From positions 1,984,001 to 2,048,000 of the forward strand of contig JABMLP010000002.1 of NCBI GenBank assembly GCA_013176395.1: a DNA stretch of 64,000 nucleotides, given 5' to 3'. The position numbers were made by a program, and so were the translations under genes. Below are positions 1 through 10,565 of this stretch, piece by piece. This stretch comes from Venturia oleaginea. Taxonomy: Eukaryota > Ascomycota > Dothideomycetes > Venturiales > Venturiaceae. Position 1 is the stretch's first letter; each line of letters begins with the position of its first letter. The notes below the pieces were generated by a model that did no database searches, was not told where the DNA came from, and saw only the letters and a list, made by a program, of their open reading frames with translations.

Positions 1-2369
1 CTCGATAACTAGACCCACGCTCTGGATAGGGATCGCCATACCCGGCAGAAGTTCTTTGATTTGATGGAGGATAATCAGTAGAGGCTCTCGCATAGCCGGC
101 AGGTCCTGAAGGTTTCCCTGGCGAGGCTGTTTTTCCAGCCAACGCTGCAGTTGCGGCAGCTGCAGCGTGGGAAGAACCCGCTCTCGGTCCTGGTGCGGGT
201 CTCCCTGAGGTAGGTGAAGTCGGTCCGCCAGCTGAATAGGATGTTCGTGCCGCGTCCACTGAAGCTCCAGGTGTTGTTCCTTGGGGTGGCTGCTGGTGCT
301 GTCGGTCATCTCGGCCATAAGAATACCTTTGATCCAACTGCGGCTGCTCTTGTCCTGGGGGCTGTGCATAGCTTCCTTGTGATGGTGGTGGTGTCGGTCT
401 TCCAGCAGTTGATGGTCGTAGTGTTCGAGAACTCATGGATGAGACTGAGGTTCCTCCTTGTCGAGTCTTGGTCCTCATGATTTCGGTGAGAATCAGATTG
501 GCCTTCTCCATGGACATGCCACAGAAGTCTGGTACAAAGTGTGTGCATTGTGCGTGACAGGTCAGTGAGCATTCTGAATGAATGAATGAATTAGCGAGTT
601 TATACGATGGACATAAAATCGACCTGTGGACGTACCTGAGCACTTTCGAGCTTGCTTTCGTCCCAGTGGCAGCATGTAACCACAGTGACAGCACCAATTG
701 GCACCAGAATTGAAAAAGTCACCCCAACGATGAGGAATGCGGTGATTGATCTTCGCCTCGTCGGGATCTGTCTCAGCATTGGACTGCGTGATACACTTCG
801 TGACAACCTTCGAGTAGCACTTCTTGTGGCACGTGAATTTACAGTCGGCACATTGCATACCAGCCGCGTACTTGAGGAAGTCGCCGCAAAGCGCGCATCG
901 CATGACGTTGTAAAACTGCTGCTGGACAAACTTGTGGCCATACTGTTCATGGACTTCGTCCTTCTTTTGACGCACGGCGCCTTTACGACCCAGTCCAAGA
1001 TCGTAATTGCGCTTTTCCTTGTTCTGCTTCACGAAGCTCATGGTCATGTGGATTCTCCCAACGGGCTCTAGGGAAAACCAAGACTCGATAAAAATTGGTC
1101 CAGTCTGAGGGACGGGCGCGCCACCAGCCGGGGCACCTGGAGCACCTAGAGCACCGCCAGCTCCCCCAGGAGCACCAGCTCCTGCTCCTTGCTGGCCTGG
1201 GGGTGGTTGAAATTGAAGGTCAGGTCGTATGCCACCATCCGGCATCCTGTCTGCCGTCATCCATCCAGAGCTATTGAACTCGGTCTCTATACGTTTCCGA
1301 CGCATCTCTTCCACAATATCGGAAATCCGAATCCAAAGCATACCAATAGGCATGGGATGATCGCCTGTGCGGTCATACACTGTCAGCTCTATCTCATTGG
1401 CCTTATCAATGTCGATCTCGTGAATCTCGTCCAGCCATCTGTCGGTCTTAGTTGGCTTGGTGCGGCCCTTGAAAACGTCTTCCACCTTGATAATAACGAA
1501 GGTATCCGGCCCCCGACTAAACCTCCCAGTCGCTGCGTGATCGACATCTGCCACAGCTTGTATTCGTATTGAGAGATGGCCGGTCAAGGGCTTTCGTTGC
1601 GAAGGAACGTTCAGGCTGTCATCTAGCATTCTGTTAGTCATGTTTCGTAAAATGCCATTTTACTCATGTACCGTCTTTGTCGTCGTCATCGTCAATGTCT
1701 ACGTGTAGATCCATGTACCGCCTCAGAGACTGCTTGAGCAGCTGTATTTTCTGGTTGCTCTCGATCCTTCGTGCTTCGGCATCTGCCTTGCTCTTACGAT
1801 CGCCCTCAATCTGGTATAGCCGAACCATCTTTTCAATGCCATCTTTATACTGCTTTTCTACGCTGAGTTTGAATTCCAGTTGTGACAGCATAAGCTGAAT
1901 CCGAGGGCCGAGATGCGGTGTGTCCCATTTGATTAGATCTGTACTTCATGTGAGCAAGCCAAGACCGATAGGGTAAACATCCTGCCTTACCTAGCTTGCT
2001 GTAATTTGGCTTAGGAGCTCGTGCTCGCGAGTTTTGTGCAGCCTGAGCAAACTGTGGGTTTGGAGGTCGCTGATGCCCAACGTCCCCAGGACCACCATAC
2101 TGGCCGGAATAGCCTGGCTGTCCATAACCACCACTTCCAGAGTCTACATTCATACTCTCCATGCCGGCGTTCACCCTCTTCATTTCCAGCTCATTCAAAC
2201 GGCTTTCCAGGTATTCGATATTACGCCTGCCATCTCGAATTTTGGTGTCGAGTCCAGAGACCACGGCAGGGTTGTTGGTGGACTGGCGCATAGCATTTGC
2301 AGCGGTGATGAGAGCCTTCTCCCGCTCAATCTTCCGGTGAATATCCCTCGCGACATCGTCTTCATTCAT
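1..2369 (-). CDS. pkc1: Protein kinase C (Pkc1), 5' two-thirds of the regulatory half, cut by the window edge
   Basis: Cell-wall integrity kinase acting below Rho1. Four exons read from the ATG at 2369: 1991-2369, 1672-1938, 636-1622 and 1-573, with introns of 52, 49 and 62 nt whose phases agree. About 735 residues are visible. Exon 1 and exon 2 each carry an HR1 (Rho-binding) coiled coil; the second contains [15 protein letters not shown]. Exon 3 begins with a C2 domain (LTGHLSIRI onwards) followed by a Gly/Pro/Ala linker. Two C1 zinc fingers follow: [18 protein letters not shown], then one split by the last intron (CHCGYM...[12 protein letters not shown]). Exon 4 is a Pro/Gln/Ser-rich linker. 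The kinase domain lies beyond position 1. HR1-HR1-C2-C1-C1 is the fungal Pkc1 order, so identity is firm; only the missing C-terminus is unseen. Confidence 0.95.
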
Positions 2370-5034
2370 GACGACGATATTTCACATGTGAGTTCTAAGT
2401 GTAGACTTCGAGGTCGGTCGCGACAATTTGACGCGATCTGGTCAAAAGGCCACGATTTGAGGTGCGCAGTGTGGCAGGCAGAATTTCCGTGTAGTTACAC
2501 TAAGTTCGGTGTTGTCGTGTGGTGACGAAGCTGTTGCGGCCGATGGCGGGGAGATGTCTGTTCGACTTCTGGTCCGCGACTGAGACTTTGTCTTCTCCGA
2601 GACGTGTTTGTTCGTGCGACAAGAGGATTTCTTGGCTGTGAGGCAGCTCAGGCTGGTCGGGGTTTATGTTATGTCTTGGTGGTTCTGGGTGGCATTCGGG
2701 CTAACTTCGAGAAGTGTGTGGTGTAGGAACAATGGTTGCTAAGCCTCAGTGTCTAATGCACCAAATGTTGGCCCCTAGGTGTATGTAGTCGGCCTCAGTA
2801 GCTCATAATCCGGACAGCCGAGGGTCTGGGGGTCATAGGCAAAGGCTTTGATATTTTAGGTCGAGAGGACGAGGTTGGAGATGCTTGTGTTTGGGAGCTG
2901 GCGGGGCCTTGATTGCCAAGTAGAGACCAAAACAAGCTGGATTGAGCTTTTGATCACGTTGAAACCCCCAACAAACAGCGACTATTTCAGTTTCTACATG
3001 CATCGGGGAGCCACTGGCATATATCTATGATGCTCCTTGTTTATGGCTAGGCTGCAAAACTCCCCGAGTCGTCTTCGTGGTAACCAACCCGCCGAGCAGG
3101 CAGCAAAATCTCAAGGCGGCCTCAACATTCAGACATAGTTTCAACTTGTTCGTTCAAGTATAACTCCTCCAAACATTCTGTCCAAATCCATATCACTCTG
3201 TTGAAATACCTCAAGTTACATGAAGCCTTCGATCAAGTTTTTCACTCCGTCTGTTCGTAGATGCTGCATTGTAACCTCATGCTTACTGTGGCCATTACTA
3301 CGCCTCCTGGCCTTTCTTCATAAAGGACAAGCATTGGACTGCACACAACATGGCTGAGTAAAGGTCTCTTACACTTTTTGTTGTCCAAGAGAGGACTTGG
3401 CATCAACCCTGTAGGTAGCTGATTCCGTCAACTTCCTCTTGGACTTGCACCATTCTATTTGAGATTTGGCAATTTCTCTTCCTCCCTCTTAGTTCAGAGA
3501 TGTATCCGACAGAAAACATCCAATCACGTGAATCATGATGAACGTCCAGCACAAAGTGTGGAGAATTTCTTCACTTGTTACTGCGAACTGGAGTTGTTAC
3601 TTAAAGAACTGGACCCTTCATGTATTTGTCAGGGTTCGTGCGGACCTCAAAAAGGGCCGAGGTCAGAGGACTACTACAGCTCGAGAGGAAAGAGACAAAC
3701 TCGAAGCGATCCGGATGTTAAAACGGCAGAGTCTGACGCAAGCCACTGCAAAGCCTTTATTGCTACAGAGCGGGAACTCTCATCTCCTCGGAACAGATAT
3801 CAGGATTTTTGAGTATCATGACCAAGCTGGGCGAGTGATCTCCGTACGATAGTCTGGTTGCTATGTACATGTATCCTCTTCAGCAAAATTATCGAGCCTT
3901 GCCATACCTTCCTCATGTACCAGATTGTGACCAGAATGATTGATGATTGGACTCGAGCTAGTTGTGGAGAAACGGAGCAGAAGAGATGGTTGAGAATGCT
4001 TGGAAGCAGCTAGTACGATATCTCCGTCAGTATACACGTTTCTTGCTGAGTGACGACCTGGGAGGTATAGCAGGTGAAGTTTGAGGCGGCTACAGGTGCA
4101 TTTTGAAAGGGTGATGGCCTGTTGAATAGTGAGCAGATCAGTTATAGAAGTATCGTGGTTCTTCGGTTCGTGATACAGGGTAAACTATACCTTCATTTTT
4201 CTATCATCTCTTAAAGGAGTGCAGTAGAAGGAATCAAGTAGTTGACCATGTATCATTGCCACAACAGCACCAGCTCGAAGAATTAACGATGCGAATAGTA
4301 CGGAGCCTGAATACGACAAAGCGAGCATTACCCATTACCAAAGAGGAATCGTAGTCCGAATTGCCCCTTCTTCCCTCCCGTGAAGTGGGAATGAGACTTA
4401 GCATTCCGACTCACGAGCGATATGTCCAAGACATGAAGAGTGATCCGAAACTCTTGGTGTCCTTGGGCACTGGGCGGATTGTTTGGCATCTGGGCGTCGA
4501 GGATGCGGTGATTCTTCTTTGGCCCTGACATGAAAGACGTCAGGAAGTGTGAAAGGCTTATCTCATCTTCATTAGTATCGGTCCGCTGATACGGTGTCTA
4601 TGATCCTGAGGTAAAGCGAGGTTCATTTATCCAGGAAGCCCTTTCTGCTCGTATTGCGGATTTGAAATTCGCGTCCCTTGTTCACAAGGGTTGTTGGGAA
4701 ATGGTGAAATATCGCTTATTAGGAGTTGTCGTCTTTCGTCTTTGACACAGGTGATCGGAATCAGAGGCGCTGTAATGGTAAGCCGCTGCATCTTTCTCTC
4801 AGGCCTGAAACCGTAGCTCTTCAATTACGGAGCCGCTGAACGTTTCGTCATGTCGCCTTTGCAGGTGTGCCTTCCATATGCCCAGGCGGTCTGCTCGTCA
4901 AGCCAGTAGTACATATTCCCAAATCATATATTACTGAGTATGTTATTTGAATCAGTCCCATTTCAAGGAACATCGTGGTGAGGCAGCTTCGGGAAGTAAC
5001 AACATTGACCGTGATAGACTTTGCGATCACAATA
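2370..5034. other. Intergenic, no supported gene
   Basis: A 2.7-kb stretch upstream of pkc1, up to the Tc1 insertion. The part next to 2370 must hold the pkc1 promoter and leader. A plus-strand open frame at 3535-3852 contains a basic, helix-like stretch (EERDKLEAIRMLKRQ), but I cannot match it to a family and see no splice context or start signal. No tRNA cloverleaf or long repeat was recognised. Confidence 0.5.
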
Positions 5035-5119
5035 CAAGTGCTGTGCAAGAACGCGCTGACACCCCCCCTCCCCCTTTCAATTTTGTCTCAGTCATGAAGC
5101 TAGTAAAATGAAGCAGACT
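5035..5119 (+). repeat. Left terminal inverted repeat of the Tc1 element
   Basis: About 85 bp, from CAAGTGCTGTGCAAGAACG to AAGCAGACT. It pairs with 6240-6318 and has a few extra bases (TCCCCCTTT against TG) after the C run. Confidence 0.9.
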
Positions 5120-5128
5120 TTGTATACA

Positions 5129-6196
5129 TTACCACTTAGTGTGGCCGCCATTAGCTGCGATAACGGCTTGTACGCGCTCAGGCATCTCTTCTATATACTT
5201 AATAAAGTCATCTAGCTCAAGTTTAGCCCATTCTTCCTCAAGATACTGTCGTACATCTGCTTTCGAGTACGGAAAGCGCCTCCCAATTCTATATTTTAAC
5301 AGCCGCCAGACATTCTCAATTGGGTTGAGATCTGGTGAGTTAGCTGGCCAAGTCATCCTATTAAGGTTGTACTGAGAGTGTACTGCCTGAGTAAGCCTAG
5401 CCGTATGTACGGAGGCGTTATCTTCCATCAAGATTGCTCGAAAGTAGCCTCCTATATGCTTCATCTCGTGAATATGACTATATACCTCTGGCAGAATATG
5501 CTCAGAGTATATAGCAGCAGTAACCTTGCCCCAAGCCTTCTCACAAACTACAAGAGGTCCCTTTGTTGTCCCAGAAATACAGCCATGAGCCATCCAAGAA
5601 GAATAACCTCGAAACTTTGGTAATAAGCAAGAAGGTTCATACTTCTCCTCAGGCCTCCTTGTTACGTATATGACGCCAAAGCCTCCTGTTGTAAAAGATG
5701 CCTCGTCTGTCCAGAGGACACGTTTCCACTGCTCAAAGTCCCAATGTTGGTGACGTATTGCCCATTGTAGTCTTGCCGCTCGGTGCGCCTCCGTAAGAAG
5801 AGGCTTCTCGACGGCGATACGGCGGAAGAATCTCTCGCATTGAAAGGCTTGAAAAAGGGTTCTCCGGCAGGCTTGAATACCCTCAATCGAGGCAATCTGC
5901 TCAAGCGGCATTCGTCGGTGTAGAGCATCCTGGGTAGCTCGGTTGATTAGACGGTGGCGGCGGTGGATTGTAAGCATAAATGGCCTGCCATGTGGCTTAC
6001 GAGTACAATAGCCTTCTTGAATACAAAGAATAACCGTAGATCGAGCAAGGCGAAGCTTTCGAGCGATTTGGGTCTTGTTCCATTCTGCAAGGTGGTATAA
6101 GGTGAGGATCTGAGTACGCTCGCGCTCAGAGAGACGTTGGCCTTTCGGCCGCTCAGGATCACGAAATGATTGACGGTTCTTATGCTTGCCAGGCAT
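5129..6196 (-). CDS. Tc1-family DD34E transposase, intact
   Basis: 355 residues from the ATG at 6196, no intron, no internal stop; it cuts and pastes the surrounding element into TA sites. The N-terminus is a basic helix-turn-helix region (SERERTQILTLYHLAEWNKT, then RKLRLARSTV) that would bind the inverted repeats. The catalytic triad is visible: D in LWTDEASF, D in LMEDNASVH, and E in SPDLNPIENVW. I count 34 residues between the second D and the E, the Tc1 spacing. The length is usual for Tc1 transposases (about 340-360). All key residues are present, so I infer an enzyme that could be functional. The gene is alone in its element and reads opposite to the window numbering. Confidence 0.95.
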   Translation of the reverse strand: MPGKHKNRQSFRDPERPKGQRLSERERTQILTLYHLAEWNKTQIARKLRLARSTVILCIQEGYCTRKPHGRPFMLTIHRRHRLINRATQDALHRRMPLEQIASIEGIQACRRTLFQAFQCERFFRRIAVEKPLLTEAHRAARLQWAIRHQHWDFEQWKRVLWTDEASFTTGGFGVIYVTRRPEEKYEPSCLLPKFRGYSSWMAHGCISGTTKGPLVVCEKAWGKVTAAIYSEHILPEVYSHIHEMKHIGGYFRAILMEDNASVHTARLTQAVHSQYNLNRMTWPANSPDLNPIENVWRLLKYRIGRRFPYSKADVRQYLEEEWAKLELDDFIKYIEEMPERVQAVIAANGGHTKW

Positions 6197-6239
6197 TTGA
6201 AGCTGTATAATGAAGAATATGAGGTGATGGTAAAGGTAG

Positions 6240-6318
6240 AGTCTGCTTTATTTTGCTAGCTTCATGACTGAGACAAGATTGACAGGGGGGGTGTCAGCCC
6301 GTTCATGCACAGCACTTG
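6240..6318 (-). repeat. Right terminal inverted repeat of the Tc1 element
   Basis: About 79 bp. Read on the minus strand it begins CAAGTGCTGTGCATGAACG and contains TCTCAGTCATGAAGCTAG, matching the left end apart from scattered substitutions and one indel. Confidence 0.9.
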
Positions 6319-8014
6319 TAATACTGATAATGAAAACAGCACTCATCTGCGCCTCCCTGTAAATTTCCCGAGAATCCCAAATGGCATGAGCATTTTGTAT
6401 TGCCTACATGGTGGCGAAATTGTGATTGTCTCGAGCTGTCAAGACTGTCTAGGAGATGAGATTGAAAGTCAACTGAAAAAGTTAGACCTGAACAAGAATC
6501 ATATCGCATTTGCTGGGATCCACTGACCTTGGAATCTGAGATCTTAGATCAGATCATTGTGGGAACGGACCCAGCTCCACGTAGCCACGAATAGTCTGCG
6601 GGGGTGGAAGCGATTGGCGTCATAATCGTATTATGTCGCGCGGGTCCCGAAGCTTATAAACCAAAGCCAAGAAAGCGCAAAAGCTGTCCTTGCCCAAAGT
6701 AATACTTGGCCTTCCAAGCTTGCTCTTTACTGCCATAAGAGTAGATGAAGATCGAATCTAGGCGCTGGGTATTTGATGATACTCCTGGCCGTCCATGAAA
6801 AATCTGCGGAGGTGCTGATCGTGTCACCTGTTGAGACATCTGTGATCGAGCCTTGACTTGAAGTGATGTCAAGGAAAGCCAGGAGTGATCAACAGGGCCT
6901 CTCTTGACGCGCCGTAAGGCTTGCCGCCGCTGCCCGGCAACTATTTTGTGAAATTCAGTAGGAAACATCGGTCCGGACTCCCCGAACAGGAATTTCCCAA
7001 GCTGTGGAGTTTGCAAATGTGATTAGAACTACCAGATTTGAATGTGCCGTTAAAACTCCATCGTCAAACATTTTTGCCCACACCATGGCCAAAAAGTGCT
7101 ATCTCAGTGCCGCTCCACTTTGAGAATTGCTTTGCCAGCGATCGCTGACTGCAATCTTCCCGGTCAGTGGTCAATCAATGGTGTGTCAACGGCGCGTAGT
7201 ACTTGTCCTCGGCCGTTTGCCGTTCGGCAAACATCCGGTTTGTGCCGAGCCTCGAGTCGGAGTTGACGACCACTTAGACTGCTTAACGTTCGCGCGCAAT
7301 GTGCGCACCGAAATGGCAGTGGAGCCAGAGCTGTAACGTGGTATTTGGGAGCTAGATGGAGCCTCACGATAATTGGAAACCCACTGAAAATAGTGTACGA
7401 GGTCGAATTCCCGGTGGAGGTGGACGAGACGACAAAGAGATTCGGCGACGGGTTCGGCTGAGATTGCACAGCATCGTGTCAAGATTTTCGATTGGCAGGC
7501 CGAAGCCGAAATTCCCGATTCTTCAACGTGTTTCAGAAGAAGAAGACTGAGACAGGAAGAAGAATGGCACCGCATCGGCAGACATGGGCGTAGATGTGCA
7601 GACTGTTTCGGCGTCTGTGACTGTCGCGAACAGGTAGGATGAGCGGGTTGTTGGCCGCGTGGAGATGTCTGAGTATAGTTTTCGGGCTGTGGATTGTCAC
7701 TCGACGACCGACAGAATGGATGGATGGACTGCGAGAAGCTGTCGTGACAGTAGTGTCCACAATCAAGTGGGGATGCTTCATAGATGAGGCGGAATGATCA
7801 TCACGACATTGTGGTCGGCACCTATGGGGCTTCGAGAAGGCTACGAGTATGGTTCTGTTCTTGGATGATTCAACGACGATCGTGATCGTGTGAAGATTTC
7901 CTGACAGGGTAACAGCAGAAAAAGGTGGGCAAGCACTACAGTGGCTTCTGATTCCGTGTCCCCCAGCCTATCATCGCGACATTACTAGTAGCTTTATATA
8001 TGAAAACTTTCAAG

Positions 8015-8083
8015 TGGAGATGGAGATGGAGATGGAGATGGAGATGGAGATGCATGGACATGCATATCGATATCGATATCGAT
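8015..8083 (+). repeat. Microsatellites (TGGAGA)n and (ATCGAT)n
   Basis: About six copies of TGGAGA at 8015-8052, followed after ATGCATGGACATGC by roughly three copies of ATCGAT ending near 8083. Translated in frame on the minus strand this gives the His-Leu run seen in small open frames there, which are therefore artefacts. Confidence 0.9.
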
Positions 8084-9560
8084 AAGGTTCTGGCCGTATC
8101 AACATCCATCTCCAACCAATAGCCTTGATTCCAAAGGGACAAAGGTGAAGGTGAAGCCACAGTGGCACGGCAGTTTGTGGTGGTGGCCCGCAGTTAGAGA
8201 CGCCGCGATCGAGGCTACTGAACACATGATGACACAGTGGATCGTTTCTTCGATAGAGAAAATGCTTCGGACTTCTCCCCGCGGCGAGGAGGTGAGGCTT
8301 GTCTGTGTTTGGAACTGCGTCAGGATCTGGGATCGAAACGGGAGGTCGAGCCTGTCCGGCTCAGTATCGCAAACGGACAATGCTGGCCTTCTATCGACTC
8401 TATCCCGTGGCAGATCTGCCTAGAGGATCGGATGTCCCCCCAGGATCGCCCTCTAGCCTGCACCCGACACTTTCGGCCAGATGATCAGATCGTGAGGGAA
8501 GGCTACGTACGCCTACCACGTCAAGGTTGCTTCCAGGGTTTTTAGCCTCGGGAACACTTCCATCAGCTCTAGAACGATGCCGAAGTGGAGTCTCGGAAGC
8601 CAAGCCCAGGCAGACCTGGGTGTCAATGAGCTCGCGATGTGGGATAGTAAGCCACGACAGGTGTATGCTCCCTCGCCTATTTTTTTCAAGGAGCATGACT
8701 CGAGCCTGGCGCGGGGCGAATCATGGCGTGCCGGTAGGGGCGGCATCCCGAGAACGTCTGTTGAGTAGATTGATGGACTCGTAAGCACAGTTTGAAGACC
8801 ACAAGGCCCCGGACTGCTGCGTCAAAGACAATTCGCGGCCGCGTCGGAGCAACTGCCGGAGCGGGACAAGCAGATCACTCTGTTCAAGCGAACCCTGCAG
8901 GCATTTAGAGATGCTCTATCTACTGCATATGTTGTTGGATGGTGGAGCTTTCGCCTCTCGGGATGTAACACATGAGATGTCCTCGTTTCGCGCAGAGGCC
9001 AGAAAATCTGCGAGGCGGGACAGCGCCCCCCGAAACCACTTTCTCCAAGCATTTTAGATGGTCCCTCAAGGAGACGCCAAGCCCGTGAATCTTGGACCAT
9101 GTCTGCCTCAGTTCGTGAGCCGCCGTCACCTGAGGAGGGAATCGTGGAAGTCTTGACCCGGATGACATTATCCAATGGCCTGATTGCGGCTTGCGGCTTA
9201 CGGCTTGCGGCGACTACGAGGCCGTCTCAACGGCAGCATGTGCGGATTTCAGTGCTCTCCATGAGGAATCTTTGGTTGTATGCCCTGTTCATCTGGTGAA
9301 CCAAACGATGATCATACTCATCGACGTTCGCAAGCAGAGAAGGATGATGCTTGGCCAGGTATGCATTTCAGGCCTTCAGCCTTCCCAGTGGAACATGGTG
9401 AAAAGCAGGTAGCGAGGGACGCCACATGGGGACAGGAATATTCGGCCCGACTGCAGAGGGGTGGCAGGTCGTAGCGAATCTGATAAGCCGCATTTCTGAG
9501 TCGAGTGCCACTGTCGACTGTCGAGCACTCTCGCAGGAATTTCCATCGCTTCAGCCTTCA

Positions 9561-9670
9561 ATCCTGTACAAGTAATTCATCCTGCACAGGCAATTCATGC
9601 TGCACAGGCAATTCATGCTGCACAAGCAATTCAGCCTCCGCAAGCACTTCATCCTCCAAGCAATTCCTCC
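9561..9670 (+). repeat. Imperfect 18-bp minisatellite
   Basis: Five or so degenerate copies of CAATTCATGCTGCACAGG. The first copies are near identical; the later ones diverge (CAATTCAGCCTCCGCAAG). Confidence 0.8.
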
Positions 9671-9882
9671 TCAATAATCCAATTCATTTGCCTGTGGGGA
9701 CATCTGCATCATTCATCCCCCCTCCGCGTGCACGTTACACGCCTTGTCTTGTTCTGCCCTCCATTTCCCCGTATACGATCTCGACTGGCCGAAAAAGAAG
9801 GAGAGAAGCGATAGCCCTTGCAGTACGTTCCCGGAGCAGAGACAAGCTCTTCCCGTCTTTCGGATTGCTCGGCTTGGAGCGT

Positions 9883-9912
9883 CAGCACAGCGCAGCACAG
9901 CGCAGCACAGCG
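9883..9912 (+). repeat. Short tandem repeat, 10-bp unit
   Basis: Three copies of a CGCAGCACAG unit in a row, upstream of the Zn2Cys6 gene. Confidence 0.8.
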
Positions 9913-10565
9913 CTCGGCTCTCCCATATAGTCCTTCTGATTAACAGCTAAAGAGGCCCGACATTCCGGCATCTTCTCCTTCTGCTCTTGATCTATTCTCA
10001 CCCACCTACTTTCATCACTACTATCGTCAGGGATCCTATACTGTCGACAGGCTGTCTCCTCCACAATTCTTGAATACACGCGGTCCCTACATTCCTGGCA
10101 GATTGCTGCACATACCTAAATCCCCCCTCTCCGCAAATTGAGACCGCCACGGCTTTATCGCTTTAACGCCGCTGGCGTGATCTGATCTGCTCCTGATAGC
10201 TACTGTGTACTTCTTGCCGCACCAGCCACATACCAAGCTTCCTCTTGACGAACCACATCCTTCGACGAGCTGTTCGTTGCGCACGCCTACTGAAATCCTT
10301 CAACCGACTCAACTGCAATACCGCCAAAATAACATCTTCCGTGCCAATCGCCTCCATCCTCAGCTCAGTCCCTTCTTTGGATTCCCCTGTTGTTTCGACA
10401 TATTCGCTACCGAGTGCGGCGCGTCGCAGTGAACAATCCGAATACTCGCCAAATCCAACTCATCCATCCAATCCAAATCCTGCTGCCCGAATACTGCCTG
10501 CTGCACCGACTGAGGTTGTCAAATCAGAGGCTGGTCCGCGACGGGCGGCGGACCAGCCGCCTAGG

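Larger units (their letters stand above)
5035..6318 (-). mobile_element. Complete Tc1-type transposon with TA target duplication
   Basis: A 1284-bp element flanked by TA on both sides (5033-5034 and 6319-6320), the signature of Tc1/mariner insertion. Both ends begin CAAGTGCTGTGCA and continue as long imperfect inverted repeats of about 80 bp that include a C7 run and TCAGTCATGAAGCTAG. The only gene inside is an uninterrupted transposase on the minus strand that fills almost all internal sequence. The intact reading frame, matching ends and clean TA duplication suggest recent insertion and possible activity. The ends differ from each other by a few substitutions and by a small indel next to the C run, so the copy is not brand new or the ends were never identical. 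Confidence 0.93.
6321..10565. other. Long intergenic stretch, no supported gene
   Basis: About 4.2 kb between the Tc1 element and the Zn2Cys6 gene. Many overlapping open frames on both strands, none longer than about 140 codons and none with a recognisable domain. It holds a hexanucleotide microsatellite at 8015-8052, an 18-bp imperfect minisatellite at 9561-9670, a 10-bp tandem repeat at 9883-9912, and an 8-bp-arm palindrome (GTTTGCCG TT CGGCAAAC) near 7211-7230. The right end should contain the promoter of the transcription factor. Confidence 0.5.

Noticed and set aside
2770..2850. tRNA-like stretch (GGCCTCAGTAGCTCA... GGGTCATAGGC)
   Set aside because: The D-arm-like start is suggestive but I could not build a T arm with GTTCRAN or a 7-bp acceptor stem.
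3535..3852. Small basic protein gene upstream of pkc1
   Set aside because: Some protein-like helix content but no family, start context or splice evidence.
8015..8083. CRISPR-like spacing in the (TGGAGA)n tract
   Set aside because: It is a continuous microsatellite without unique spacers.
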